A stretch of DNA of 64,000 nucleotides, taken from NCBI GenBank assembly GCA_038049695.1, contig CP142454.1, positions 20,468,501 through 20,532,500 on the forward strand. Reading direction: 5' to 3'. The translations under genes were made by a program, and so were the position numbers. Under the pieces are notes generated by a model. That model saw only the letters and a list, made by a program, of their open reading frames with translations. It was not told the DNA's origin and ran no database searches. This stretch comes from Cinnamomum chago (lineage: Eukaryota > Streptophyta > Magnoliopsida > Laurales > Lauraceae). Position 1 is the stretch's first letter. Each line of letters begins with the position of its first letter. Shown here one piece after another: positions 13,317 through 27,473 of this stretch.

Positions 13317-16300
13317 ATGACTCGGCGCTGCTCCCACTGCAGCAACAACGGGCACAACTCGCGCACGTGCCCGTCGCGTGGGGGCGTGAAGCTGTTTGGG
13401 GTGCGGCTCACGGATGGGGCTATAAGGAAGAGCGCCAGCATGGGGAGCCTCTCCTCGGCCGCGCATTTCCACTCTTCTTCCTCGGCCGCGGCGTCTCCTA
13501 ACCCTAGCTCTCCCTCGTCGGATCCCCTCCTCGATCCGAACTCGCACCAGGGATACGCGTCGGATGATCCGACACATGCTTCCTCCTCCTCCTCCTCCTC
13601 CAATTGCAGGAAGAAAGGTCCGATTTTTGGAATTCTTTTTTTTTTTTTTTGATTGTGGATGGATTGGATTCATTTGATGAATTTGGTGTTCTTTCTTTTA
13701 ATTAGGATCATGTCTGATGATCGGTCCATGTTCCATCTGCAGTGGGACCCACAGTTTCTCACGCATTTTATATCATTGGCATGTATTCGTTGTTGCTTCA
13801 GAGCTGTGTACAATTCAGTGCTTTTAATTTCATCCCCTGTTTCAGTTGAGATGTGTGAATAGTACACCATTTGCGTGTCTTTGTGCTTTTTTTTTTTTGG
13901 GTGCTCGTTAGATTTTCTGTCACAAATTATTGATTTCAATCTGCACTTTAGCATGTTGTTCAAATTTAATGTGAACGCGCAGCTTTATGGTTTCCATTGT
14001 TGAAATTGATCCATGCATAATGCTAGAGGACCACTGCAATCATATGATCACACACCAACCAAATCTGATCATTGTCTGTATGGAGCAATATGATAGTTTG
14101 ATTGTCCGAATCTGCAAACCAGTGTCATGACTCATGATCCATGGTATCCATCCTCCTACACACATGTGTGGTGCCTCATAGATCATCCTCATCATAAAGG
14201 CCTTGTCCTAACTATGTTGGGTTGGTTACATGAATCTTGTTTCTCGGATTTGATCTATCCGATAGGTTGCATGTTTTTAGATCCAGCCTTACTGCTTCCA
14301 TCCACGTCCTCTTTAGCGTACTCATTCCCTTTGTATGGCCATCAACCTGAATAGACTTTTCATCACTACTGCTGTTGTTGGCCTTCATTGGACATGTTTA
14401 AACCATTTTAAACGGGTTTATCTTATTTGATCACCTATGATGCTACTCCTAAATGTTCTTGAAAGCGCTCATTTCTAATTTGACCTTTCCTAGTTTTACC
14501 ATACATCCATCATAACATTCTCATCTCTGCTACACTTATTTTATGCATATGTTGCTTCTTGATTGGAGAACATTATGCTCTATAGGTCATTGCTGGTCTA
14601 ATTGTTGTTCTGTAAAATCTGTCCTTCAATCTTGTTGTGGGCATGCACTGATTGCAAGTCTCCACTTTAACCATTTTGCTTTACGGAGAGTTTTCTTATT
14701 GCATAATTGACATTGAGAAAGAAATGTTGAGCTTGTCTTGCAAATGAGCAATGAATAAAAATGCGTGGCACATCTTCAACTGCTTTGAGGCATAAGCTAC
14801 AAGCACTAAGCAGAAACTCCTTGTGCTTTCTCCTGCAAAGATTGTCTAGAGTAAGAATTTTATCTAAAACTTCAGCCTTGCAAAAGGCTATCATCCGAGG
14901 TGGCACATAATTCCTATAAACATACGAATTAAAATTGCCTTTATGATTGAAGTAAAAACATCTGATTGGGTAAGCCAAACACAATAATTTGCTCCTTCCG
15001 AAGGAGCAAAGACCTCATGAAGAATAGATAAAGGAGTGATCTATCAATACATCCCAAAATGTTCCTCCTGAATGGCAGTGTGCACAAATTAGCCTTGCAT
15101 GATCTTGCACAATAATCTGAAACTATAGCCGAAGAATTCACTCCATTTGGGAGGAAGAGCTTCCTCAAGACGAATATCAAGGCATCATCGGTGCTTCAAG
15201 AACATGAGACGCTACCGTCTTGGGATCTATAGCGTATTTGTGAGAAGAATTAATCTCTGCACAAATCTCCATATAACAGAAGGCTCACCAGGAGGCTCTG
15301 GAACAACCCATCGATTATTAACAATATAATTTCTGGATAAGGGCATCCATCCATAAACCACTATTCTTTGCTCCCAAGCGCCATAACCATTTACCCAGTA
15401 GAAATGTATTCAGGGTGGAACTTGGCTAAAAGTTTTCATAACGTTGGGGTGGTTTTCCAAAAAAAAAAAATTATATGACAATAAGGGGGTTTTCAAAAAT
15501 GGTAGTTCTGCCCTTACTGCCCAGAACCGCCCCTCAGCCTTCTCGATTCCGTTCCGAAAATGTGGATTGGCGCTTTCGGAGTGCGGTTCGAATGTCTTGG
15601 AATTGCGGTGCAGCCTATGGTGGAGTGCGGATCAACCGAAAATGGAGTGAACCGTGCAGAATCTTTGGTATATGTGCATTTTCTTTTTCTGTAAGCTTGA
15701 CATTTATCTTTTGAATGAAGAAACTTCTTCTGATTTATTAATTATTGTCTATTTTATGTAATTAAATTGCAAAATTAAAATTTTCTCCATTTTTTATATT
15801 TGAATATATGGATAAGATATATTTATGCCCATTAGTTAATTGTTTATAAACCCACCAGCACTATGTTGTAGAGGTGCTCCGGACATATAATTATTTTAAA
15901 ATTTAGCGCTCCCACTCCGCGCTTTGCACTTTGGTTCTGCCTCTGAATGTATTGGCATCCACTCCCATATGGAGCCACTAGGGTATGAGCCCTGCTCAAC
16001 CTGTTGGAAGTTACTAAGTTAGACTGCCAGCCAGTGTGGTGGCCATAACACAGGAAAAAAGGGGGAATGCATTGACCTCTGCATTGAGTCTACTGCAAAC
16101 ACAGTTGGAGAGGCTTAAACACTGCATCCGTCCTACTAAATGGTATTTCTGATGTTCATCCAACTCATTCTATAGGGATTCCCTTTGTATTCTCTCTTTG
16201 TGTTTGACCACTCCTGTTCGACATCAAATCACCAACATATATAAACTTGCCAGTGCCGATTTTATCAAAGTTATTCTTCCTCCAAATATTAAGTACTTTC

Positions 16301-19300
16301 TTTTCCATAAGGTGGGTTTCTTTTTAAAAGTGTTCACTAATTGGGTCCCTCAAGAATTTGGATGCTTCACAGTGGGACTTCCTGGTAAGTTGAGGAGAGC
16401 CTATTTGGGCGACACCTAAAAAATATTAAATGTTGCAAAGCTTGCCACATCTGCATAGGACAATCACGCCCCCACAAATTTACATGTGTTAAGGTTGATC
16501 TGAAGCCTACGACCACAAACTAGTATCCCCCCCCCTCCCCCCCATCAGAGGAAACAATCTCTTCAAATATTTTTTTGGGTCACAAAGTTCTTCTATAGTA
16601 ATATAATGCCTTGTTTTTAAACTAATTCTATGAGGTGCATTTAATTGCATACGCTCATTATTTACAGATGGCATAATGAGGTACTCTGTCCATTAGCTAT
16701 TTCAGGAATTTGAATCATCATTGAAGCCTTATGCCATGTATTTGGATAAGATTTCTGAGTTTTCAGTTCCACTTAACCTCATTTAAGGCCATGTAACTCT
16801 ACAATCTAGATATCTTTCCTTCCTACTGTGTTCAATGTCTTTAATTGTCTTCCCTTGTCTCAAATTCATATTGAACTGGTAACAGTCTAAATTCTGATCT
16901 TATGTGAATGTGCCCAAACAATCTAAAACAGCTTTCTTAGATTTGAACACTTTCAATTAGGTAGCTGACGCGAGGTGCCTACTCAAGATAGATATCCATG
17001 CAATTCAGTGCTGCAAAATTATTCTTGCAAGTTGGTTAATCCCAACTTTTAGGGCCATAGATTATTGAAATATCAAGATTTCTATGCAACTTCACATCAA
17101 GATTTAATTTTGGATGAGCTCTTGGAGGCATGTTTTAAATTATTGTCTGAGATTATAAGTCTAGCTTTTGCCTTGGCAATACTGGGGTCTCTTGTCACCA
17201 TTGATCCTATCCCAGAAAAATAATAGCATAAAAGTAGGAAAGCTCTTATTAAAAATGCTATATACAATTTCTGTGTGACAGGTTGTGTTATATATTGGTC
17301 CAAGTACCTTTTTCTTTGAACACACTCTCTCCAAGTACCTTTTTCTTTCCTTTCTCTAGTTTTGAACACGATTTCATAGATGTCCTCCCGTGTGTATATT
17401 GTTGTCTTGATGTCTCATAGCTGAATGATATATGCTCTTAATGTAAGTCTTTTTTGAACTCATTGCATTGTTGGTGGTGATTAATTTGCTAGTCAATGAA
17501 TGGACAGATGATTCCAAAAGGCATCCTAAAATGAGAAATGATGTTTGCATGAAATTGTGCATGGTGCTCGAAAGGTGGTACATGCTCTGAGACTACCATT
17601 GAAATCATATTTCAACTTGTTCCATTGCCAACGGTGCTTGGTTTGCTAGCCACTGAATTGATGGGTGAAGACTGGAGTTGATATCTACTTTTGTGATTCC
17701 AAAAGTCGTCCTAAAATGAGAAAGAATTTTGCTTGAAATTGTTCATGATGTCCAAAAGGCATCCTAGAATGAAAAGGTTTGCTAGCCACTGAAAAGATAG
17801 CTTTTGATTAATGAATTATGAGACTAGAGACTAGAGAGTGCCTAAATTTTATTAGAGTTGTCAATATCTTATCTCTGGTTGATTAATATCTCACATGGCG
17901 ATTCAAGTTCGAATATTGTGAATAGCCTACATACTCTGTTTAGTTTTGAGCCATACCTTGCAAATTATAAAGATTTTGAATATTTCTGTAATAGATCATG
18001 TCAAATCCAACCCTCTTATATTTATATATTTGTTATTCAGGTGTCCCTTGGACAGAAGAGGAGCACCGGATGTTCTTAGTGGGTTTGCAGAAGCTGGGGA
18101 AAGGAGACTGGCGTGGAATAGCACGAAACTTTGTTGTATCAAGGTCTCCCACCCAGGTAGCAAGTCATGCCCAGAAGTATTTTATCCGTCAAAACAATGG
18201 AATCAGGAGGAAGAGACGCTCAAGCCTATTTGATATGGTTCCTGATATGGTGCGTATGATTCAAAAATCATTTCTGTTAATGATAATAAATTATAATAAT
18301 AATATTATTATTATTCTTTTTTTCTAATATTCCTTGCTGAAAGAAAGAAACCTATTATTTAATAAAGGGGCAGAAATTGCAGCCCAAGTAGCATTTCAAG
18401 TAAAAGACACCCTTGACAACTGTAGGGTTGGTGAACCATATCCAGATGTGGTGGGCTGGTGGCATTTCATAATGATTTGTGTTTGTTGATTTGAGGTTCA
18501 TTGCAAGTTTTCCATGGTACAAGTGACTATATTGTGTGAATCTGAAGCATCCATCTAGTGGGCCCTACTATGGTCCAAGATTCCAAAGAATGCACTTGAA
18601 AGTGATTATAGCTGTTCGCCTATTGTTCTCTCTTGAAATGACTTTTTCTTTTAAATATCTACTGTTTTCTTAGGGCCATACGCTAGACAGCAAAAAAAAT
18701 TGACGAGTGTGGTTTCTCTACCATTCATCATCTAGTGCAGGGCCCACACATGGACTGTCTAGACTCCACCAACCATTCAGTCACTTCTAGTGTTGATTCC
18801 TTGGATTGAACAAAAAAATGTGGCTCTATTTTCTTAACCTAAATCTTCAAACTCTTCCCTTTCAAATGAAAGTACCAATAAAATGCAGAATATGAGGAAT
18901 TGGTGTTTACTTATGTTGGTACCTGGATGTCCATGCGCCTCAATATATCTATGTAGGCCATGTTAGGAAGACTATTTTATGGCATAAGTTTCATGCAAGG
19001 CGGGCTGCTTTAGGGATTAAGCTTTCATGGAAGTCACAATCCTTACATGTTATGCTTATTATTTTTATTAGATTTATGATATTTTCCTTTTTCAAATCTC
19101 TCTTTTTCAGTCAATGGATCCATTACCAGTACTTGAAGAACAGTTCCAGTTACATTCTTCACCAAAAGATGAGTCTGAAAGCATAAACCAAGTCACCCCT
19201 TTAAACCTGTCCATCGATCAAGAGTGTGAAGCTATGGAATCAGCTTCAAGCACATCTCCTGTCGAACCTGAAGTACAGGTCCCACACAGCGATTTTCCAC

Positions 19301-19629
19301 CTATGGTTCCAGCGTTCTTTCCCACATATTTGCCTATTCCATTCCCATTCTTGCCACCAAATTTTACCCCCAATGGAGAAGAGAGGGGAGAGAAACATCA
19401 GGTTTTGAAGCCTACACCGGTCCTTCCCAAGGATCCAATCCAAGTGGATGAACTCCTGGGTCTGTCCAAGCTAAGCATTGGAGAAGATGCAGCTGGTCAC
19501 ATGGAGCCATCTGCTCTCTCCATCAAATTGCTTGGAGATTCATCGAGACAGTCGGCATTTCATGCAAATCCAACAGTTGGTGGGTCTGATTTGAGCCCGA
19601 GGAAGAGCAATGCAATCCATGCACTTTGA
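13317..19629 (+). CDS. One-repeat (SHAQKYF) MYB transcription factor, KUA1/MYBH-like, 342 residues
   Basis: Nuclear DNA-binding regulator of the plant R1-type MYB family, whose Arabidopsis members repress growth, senescence or light-related genes. Three exons: 13317-13617, 18041-18249 and 19111-19629 (TGA). Phases are consistent and the introns measure 4423 and 861 bp. Residues 5-18 form a CX2CX4HX4C zinc knuckle ([14 protein letters not shown]). Residues 25-31, KLFGVRL, match the R/KLFGV repression motif. A Ser-rich linker follows. The MYB repeat spans about 101-150 with W104, W124 and SHAQKYF at 142-148, where an aromatic Y replaces the third Trp. The C-terminal part is Pro/Ser-rich with a conserved-looking [12 protein letters not shown] segment. 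The ATG is the first in a CT-rich leader and starts directly at the knuckle. No lesion was seen. The subfamily call comes from motif order; the exact orthologue is uncertain. Confidence 0.93.
14667..15420 (-). mobile_element. Decayed LINE (non-LTR retrotransposon) fragment in MYB intron 1
   Basis: Read on the minus strand, 15420 down to 15180 gives [17 protein letters not shown] in broken frames. The segment 14984-14667 then gives a frame with [29 protein letters not shown] and HCSFA. These match the order seen downstream of plant LINE reverse transcriptases: the KWLWR-LW region, then the zf-RVT domain with a PPR-F-W-like start and CxxC...H-C. Stops and frame changes show that it is dead. The 5' part is missing. 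It lies antisense to the host gene. Confidence 0.75.
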
Positions 19630-22445
19630 GCGGCAAGATGGAATATTCTCTTTCTGACTGGTTCTTTCTTTTATTAAACTTTACATCCTTAAAGGTTTTT
19701 TTATTCATGTAACAGAGATGGTTCTGTTGAGACAAGTTCCCATTTAGCAGATAATGGAAGTTTACAAGTTCTCCTTTAGTAGAGTTACTTTTTTTTTTTT
19801 GTTAATTTGCATCTAGTATCAATTTGAATGCCAAAAATCCATCATGTCTTAGAATTTTCTTTAACTACTATATGCAAAATTTCTGCTGCCTGGTCAGAAC
19901 AGGAAAAGGGGCAGGCTGAAGAGAAAGGGAATGAAAATAATAAGAATAGATCCTAAGAAGATTTGTCCTGGGATAGACTGCATAGGAGAAACAGAATTTA
20001 TATAGTTGACTCCAGAGTTGAACAAGGTTTTGATGATGATGATTTAGAATAGTGACATGCAGAAGCTGATTGGTTGTGATGATACGTAAATCAATAGAAG
20101 GCAATTTTTGCTCGATATGAGAATTTTGGTTGTCCAATCTAAGGTGATGATTGAGCGGGCCAACTTCATATTTGAAACCGGGGCTAAAAATTAGAATATA
20201 AGGAAGCTTGCTTTACCCCAATTGTAACTTTATTGCCTAATTTACATTTTTTTTGTGGGAGTGGGCATGTTATGTGATTTTCATGCATATGGTTACCGTT
20301 GAGGTCAACGTCCACCGTCGTTCCTAAGCGGTTATAATTGTGGTTAAGCCCTTGCCCTCACCATTAAATTATTGTTGTGCACTCACCTCACCCTCACCAT
20401 AAAATTGGTTTTGGGATCAGTGGTAGCTCAATGGAGAATAAGATCCTACAGTTATGTTGTCACATTTGCTTTCATTGATTTATGCACGTGCACCGTAAAT
20501 AAGGTGTGAAAATTGTGTGTCAAGATGACTATTTATAACAAAATATTTTACCTTTACAAGGGATTCATACCGCTAAAATAAAAATAAGGAAGTCACACAG
20601 TGCTTGATTTACTTGTGGGGCTTATCAAAATCTCTCATTTCTTTAATTCCATTGGGCCCCATTTGGTAATCCAAAGCGTCGACTTTGTTTATTGAACTAA
20701 TAAACCTCGAGATCTTAAAGCTGATTGTCTACATCTTCCTAAATTTTGATTAATTTGAGAAAAAAGTCTTAATCTATTGATCTAATTTATTAGACTTTTT
20801 ATAGGCCCCTGATTCATTATTTGAACTATTCAACATTCTTGTATTAATGGTAAACATCAGGAAGTATGGGTTCAATGAGTGTAAAATTATGACAAGAATA
20901 TCAAACGGGCTGCACTAATCAAAAGGTGGGGCTTATTGAGGCACATGCACAGTGGCAGAGCTAGGAGGTGCTAGGGGTGGCCATGGCCCCCCTGTAAATT
21001 TGGTTTACCCCCTCCTCTAGTGGCTAGTGTTATGAAAATTTCCATTTAAAAAAAAAATAAATTGCCCTCCAAGGATTTGAAAAGCCCCAAACTGTTATTT
21101 AAGCAAGAGGGCATGTCGTTTGATTTTGTTTAATTCCGGGAGCAGAACTTCACCTTTTCCTTCCCACTCGGAAACCCTAATCTAATCCCTCTTACCTCTT
21201 GTAGCAACTATCAATTCCATATACTTTGATCTGATCTTCTTGTCTTTATTTTGATTTCCCTGCTTCATCTTCTGTTCCTTCTTCGTCATTAAGGACCATT
21301 TCGGATTTCCACAGCATTCTATCAATCAATTTACCATCTTTGAGCTGACAATGTATCTTTTCAAATACAAGTATAGCTACCATTCAGTTTCTTCCTTCTC
21401 CCCCTCTTTCTGCTCATTCTGCTTTCTGCTACTACTTCATTTCTATGCTTGCTATTTGCTGTGGATTGGGAGAGTCATCTTTAACAAATTAGGCGTCTAA
21501 GAATAGATAAGGAAACGGCATCTTTTACTGTTAGATTGAGATACTATTGCCTAATCTTACCTTTCAAGATTACTCATATAGTGAAAGTGGCCTTAGCAAT
21601 TGAGTAGAAATTGTATTGTAGAGCAATGATAGACTGCAATGATGAAGAAAAAATGATTGGTAGCAAGATAATTGAAGCAAGATGAGGGAAATAGATAAGG
21701 CTTTCTGCCAAGTATTTACAAGAAGGAACACAGGTGTATCACATGAAGTTCTCATTAGAATTTCCAGAACTCCATGAACTCAAAACTAATAGTCTTGCAA
21801 TGCATTTATAAATGCCTCTTATGTCCTTAATGCTTTTTTAAAACATGAAGGAATAGGCCGGATTGACCAGGATGGATGGGAACATACTGAAATTTTAGGC
21901 GGGGTGTTCAGTTCAGGTATGTACTCTAAAATGGGGCATTTTGGCTGTTAGGACCGGAGCGGAGCATATTTTCAAAATTGACAACTATGCAGTTGCAGAT
22001 GCCATTAATGTGATGCAAGAATAGTCAAGGATTAAGGTCTCATTTCACCATGTTTTGAGAAGTGCTAATAGGGTTGAGAGTCCCTTGCAAAATAAAGAGT
22101 TTGAGGAGATTGCTGATGGTGGGAAACATCTTTCCAATTCCTATGTAGATCTATTGCTGATCAGGTATCCTTTCACCCAAAATAAACAACCAAACAGTGG
22201 AGACAACACTTTCCTTGCACCTTTTCTTAAGAAAAACAGAAAGAAACCCTGTTTTAAATCTCAAACCCTGATCCTAGCTGTCTTGATAAAACTTTTTGAA
22301 AACATTGAAAATAATCTAGTTCCTGTCACTACCTTACACATTGAATTTTTTATGTTTGTTCTGCATTCAGCTGGTTTATTGTTTATAGGGCATCGGCCTG
22401 CCATGACAGACTTTGAATGAGCCAGGGTGAAATTGTTGTCCCTAT
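19630..22445. other. MYB 3' region and intergenic stretch, no gene recognised
   Basis: About the first 200 bp are probably the MYB 3' untranslated region; no clear AATAAA was picked out. At 20951 the phrase CAGTGGCAGAGCTAGGAGG resembles the end of a hAT-like element, but no partner end was found. The rest is AT-rich with short meaningless frames. Confidence 0.4.
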
Positions 22446-22590
22446 AGGTAGTGAAGAATGGAGATAGTAACAGTAGTAGCTTTAATTTCAAACTTAAGGT
22501 TGTGGGTTTAAGTCATGTTGCCATTAAAAAGTAAAAAACAGAAAAAGAAAAAAAAATAGTTGCCCTAGTTGCAAATCACAATCTTTAAAT

Positions 22591-22720
22591 TGCCAACACA
22601 CTCATGGTTGAGTGGTGTTGGCAACTTGGCACCTTAGTTTCACACAAATGCCCAAGGATTGATCCTTGGGTCTTTAGTTAAAGTATCACTGCTTCACCAG
22701 TATCCCAACACAGAAAAAAA
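22591..22720 (+). mobile_element. Short SINE, plus strand, about 130 bp
   Basis: Flanked by an 18-bp direct repeat AAATCACAATCTTTAAAT (22573-22590 and 22721-22738). It ends in an A run. It carries an A-box-like TGGTTGAGTGGTGTTGG and a B-box-like AGGATTGATCC, so it is a tRNA-like Pol III retroposon. Directly upstream (about 22446-22555) is a second possible SINE with GGGTTTAAGTC, an A-rich tail and diverged flanking repeats (TTGTTGTCCCTA and TAGTTGCCCTA). That one is uncertain. Confidence 0.8.
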
Positions 22721-22738
22721 AAATCACAATCTTTAAAT

Positions 22739-25700
22739 CAGCATTTGGCCCCATTTTGGACAAACCAGAGACTGCAACTGGATCTAGCAAATCTGCCTCT
22801 CGGATAAAACAATCCCAATTGATATTGTATTTGTTAGTAAACAACTTGGAGCTCCAAAACCAACCAAGAAAGCTGTTCAGAGTTCACACCCAAAGAATAA
22901 AATGTTTTTGTGTTCTATGTGCCAGAATTAGGAAACCTAGAAGTAATGAGAACTGTGGGAAAGATAACCAGAATGAGTTGTTGCAAATGTGATTCAGCCA
23001 GTTCAAATAGGCAGCAATGGGCTAGCACATTTGGTCTTTCAAGTGGTCTGAATGGTTGCTGTTCAATTGAAGATTCACTTGTGGGTTACTATTGCAGTGT
23101 GAAGTGATGCCAACTTTGATGACTATTAATGTTTGAGCCAAGACTGGGTTTGAACTAAATGGACACTAGTAGTCTCTGATGGTTGTAACCTGACGGACCC
23201 GAATCCACAATGGTTTAGTATGACTTTCTACATGACTCAGTGAAACAACTCACTCAGATCCACAAGGTCATATAATAAAGGGCTCCTCAGGTCCCATGAC
23301 AATGCATACATGCAAAGTGCAAAGAGTGCCTAAAACGCCGGTCCTGGTGCCCTAGCATGCAAATGTGCATGGTGCAGTGTGATGCAATGTATAACAGGGA
23401 CTGTTCGGTAGTCTCCTCTCTTACATTATAAGCAAGGGGCTATCTAGGAAACTCTTTAACTGCACCTTTGCTATTTTAATAAATAATTAAAACCCCTTTT
23501 TTATTTATTTTATATTCTTTTTCTTATTCCCTGGTAATTGAATGTCCCTCATTTTTTTTTTGTGGATTGCATTTGTCCTTTAGGTCATAGGATGGGCCAC
23601 ATCCAGTCTACTCTATAGCATCTGTTTGCCTTTACATACTCTCTAACAAAATCAAAATCCAGCAAGGTGACTCAATAGAAAAGTTACAACCTAATCTATT
23701 TAAAAGAATGATTGTTCTTCCTAGATCCAAGGTTGTTTCTTCCTAACCTAGATTAACCTACTAAAAGGAAATGTAAAGTTAATCTAGTTTTGATTTTGTG
23801 GGTTTGTTAGGAGGCTCATAGAGTTGATAGATTTGTAGTGTTGCTTTCTCCTGAAATTATTCTGTATGCTCGCATTTTTTTCCTCTTGTTTTTGGTTTTC
23901 TACTTTTCTTAACCAACGGGCCAATTCATATTTGTAGCAGGTGAGCAAGCAGATCCACTGACATGATCATTAATATAAAACATAACATACCCAGCAAAGA
24001 TGGCTACCCCAGATCAGTCTCTCTATGGTCAGTTCTGTAATGGCTAAATATTCAGTGTAAAAAGAAACTCTTAAATTATTCCATATTGGTTTTCTCAATT
24101 TACGTTCATTAAAAAACTTTCTCCTTATAGTATATTGCACTCTTGCAGAGTTATTTTTTTATAGCTCTTGTATGATTTCTCTCAATTTTGTGTGTTATAT
24201 AGGGCATAAAAGACCCTGTTATCCTGTGGCATTTTGTTTTGTTTTGTTTTGTTCATGCAATGTATTCTTTTTCATAATTCAACGAGGATGATTTATTCAA
24301 TTGCATCCTTATTTATGTTCTGTGTATGTGTGCACACGTTCATTTTCTATATCATTTACCTTAAAATATATAATGAGTACCAGATGTAAGTTACATGAAA
24401 TATATTACCTTCAAAGGGCAAAGACCGTCTCTTATATGCCTTAATTTAAGCAATTAAACCTTGGCAATTGCATACCGACCCTTCCTTACGTGCTGAGGTT
24501 GAACTCATATTGCCTATCACTATGGAGTTTTGGTCAATTATCAACCAAAATGTGTTGCAAAAGAGCAATGCAGACACAAGCATGTGCACTGAGTGCGATG
24601 GGAGTATTGCTAGCATTCCTCTTTACATAGATATGCATACATTTTGATTTTTTAAAGAACACTGATATCACCAATAACATCATCGTTTAATATATTGGGT
24701 TATTAACCTTAATTGGTCCTCGAAATATATTAACAGCAGTGATAGTTTTTATTCTCATAGAATAATTACTGTCCAGTGGAAAAATTAAAGGATGCAAGTA
24801 ATAGACAATGATGGAATTTCAGACAACTCATTGTTCTGGAATTCAATTTTAGTGAAAGCCAGGGGGAATTTAGATATATTCACTAAAAGCAGATGAAACT
24901 CTGATTTTCTTCCAATTTTCAATTGTGTCATTGGTTCATCTTATGCAGAATAATGTTTTGTTGCTCGTCGATGTAAAAGGATATCATTGGCTGGAATGTA
25001 ACTATCTGTATAACTTTATATGATTTATTTATATTTCTTGGGTAACCTGTTAAAAGGAAAAATGAATTTCTAGAGTTTTTTATTCAGTTATTTCTCATTT
25101 AAGTGAATATAATTTAATGTTTCATCTCATTGATGAGAGGAAGACATGACAAGGGCCACTCTCCACATAAAGCTAAAGCTCATTTCAATAATTATTGGAA
25201 TTTCCCTTCTTCTTTTCTTTCATTTTCCCACTTTTCCAATGATCATAGGGTTTTTCTTCTTTTCTCTTCTTTAAAAATTTCCCCTGTTTGGCTACTTGGA
25301 AATGGACGGACTTGGTTTCTTTATATTGTTTGGGCTGGCAATGTTAAGACTCATTTCTCAGAATTGAGGCAGTTCTGGTTTCTTCCTTAACTTGGAAATG
25401 GCTGGAAGGAAAATTTCAATATGCCCTTTTCCATTTACTTTGGTCTCTATGGGTTTCTATAGAAATTAGAAGGATCTGGCATTTCCTTCTATTTTATTGG
25501 ACTTGACTGGTCTATGTATGGTATCTTAGTATGCCAGAAAAAACACACTTTTTTGTGGCAGATCATTCATCAGTGTAAGTAGCATATACCTGTGTTATGT
25601 GATTTTGAATAGATTATGGCCCAAAAATCACAATGGCGCCATCTTATTTTGCCTGATGGCTGAGTAATTTCTTCCTAACCTTGTTGGGGTGGCAAATTTC

Positions 25701-26394
25701 CTTAGCTTTTTGGCAAAGATGTTGTGGAAAATGGAACTTGATATCCTTGTGTTATATTTATGCATCTCTTCAGTTCTAACATTTTAATTGTTTAGTGGAC
25801 CACCAAATAGTTAATTTGACATAAACATGGGATGTACAGCTAAGAAGCATGTCCTTAATTTGCTGCTGCTGAGTTCGAGGATTTCCACTGTCTTCTTTTG
25901 ATCTTTTATTCTTCTCAAGATTTTCTAGCACTTGTTTCCAGAATGAAGTATGATTCCTTTGAAAAGGGAAGTGCCAATCATTTTTCTTTTCTCATGTTGT
26001 TATATTCTACTGCTGATTTCAATTAGCATGCCTGTTATACAATGCTTGCCTTTGCATAGTTTGAGAGCCTAAGCTTCATTTACAATAATTTGGGCCGATG
26101 AGGCCCTTCAGCATCTGGGCGATCCTTAATGGTGTGCATATTGCCTGTGCATACACCTCCCATCCATTGGGTGAAATAATTGGAGTGCTCTTGTAGACTG
26201 CTGGATGTGGAGGCATCACAATTTATGTTTTTCCCTCGAAATCTGACCCATGGAGTCCAATTGTTAATTCAAACCATTAAATCCCATCCTCTCTTAGGTC
26301 TTTATATAAAGTGGACAGGGTAATCATCATTGAATCTTAGCCCAGTTCATCTAGGATTGGTCTTGTATATCATTGGGTTTTAAAAGAATTATTT
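22739..26394. other. Intergenic stretch, no gene recognised
   Basis: About 3.7 kb of AT-rich spacer with scattered short frames. I found no splice-compatible coding blocks, RNA gene or complete mobile element. Confidence 0.4.
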
Positions 26395-26765
26395 AGGGAC
26401 TGTTTTTTCATGTAATTCAATACATAGGAATTACATGACTTATTGTTCTAAGAATGGTTTAAATATGAAGAAACAAATGTGAATCTCCAAAAATGACCAT
26501 TAAATTACTCACTTCTAATGGAAAATGAATCAACGGGAAGTGGGAAGTGAATGCCTAACCATCACCCTAGTAATTCAAATTCTCGGAAGGTCAAGCTTCC
26601 AATCTATATCGCTACATCATATCCTCACCCCTCACTTGACTCCCATCTACATTATTACCTCATATCCTCACCCTCATCTCTTTAATAATCCTTTGGAGCA
26701 GCTTATTTTTATCGTGAATTCCTATGTATTCATTTAATATGTATTCAATGAATACGAACAGGCCC
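26395..26765. mobile_element. MITE of the GGGCCTGTT family, about 370 bp
   Basis: The left end reads GGGACTGTTTTTTCATGTAATTC and continues AATACATAGGAATTAC. The right end on the minus strand reads AGGGCCTGTTCGTATTCATTG. These resemble the terminal repeats of related copies near 42.6, 53.2 and 60.0 kb. A TC-rich ATATCCTCACC stretch is duplicated inside. The target duplication was not readable. Confidence 0.5.
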
Positions 26766-27473
26766 TCCACTGTTGGATTTGAACATGTGCAAGCACATTT
26801 TTAGTTACCAAATGAAATGTTAGCTAATTTATGTACTGAACTCATTTTCATTTGAACTGCCAGGATAGTTAATCACTCATTTTACAAGCGTTTACTATAG
26901 CAGTGAAGATCATCAATCTGGAAGTATCAGAGTAGTGCAAAAGAAGACTACAAGTGCCTCATATTGCCGCGGGGAGGGTTTTGGTTGAATGGCTTAAACT
27001 GGTAAAAGGTGGGGTTGCCACTTTAGATTTCAAGGTTATTAATTATGAGATTGGATCATTTTGGTGACAATGATGATAATATACTCGAGATTAGAACTTT
27101 CAAAAAGAAAATAAAAAAAATCATCATCATCAAAGCTTAATCCCGACTGCTTACATATATAAACTCAGTTTAGTGGAGGCTGGTTTTGAATCTGTGATAA
27201 TGGAATTATGGTTGAACTCACTGCAATAACCTTGTTAACTCAGATATGCTTTTAAGTCCATAAAGGAGGGATTAGGACCGTTATTTTTTTCATAGTGTGT
27301 GCTGTCTTCTCTTTTGCACTTTGCCAAATCAAAATTTACAGATTTTACTACTTGTAGAATTTATTCTAGAAATCTCCACAGAACAATTAACACATTGGAT
27401 TTTGTATGTGTGGGGTACCTCTATAATTTTGGGGGTTCATTCATACAGCATACACGACTTATCGGGAGATAAT

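Noticed and set aside
13055..13673. Long antisense frames rich in Glu or Arg over the MYB first exon
   Set aside because: They mirror a GC-rich, Ser-coding exon and CT-rich leader. No family motif; the plus-strand exon explains the openness.
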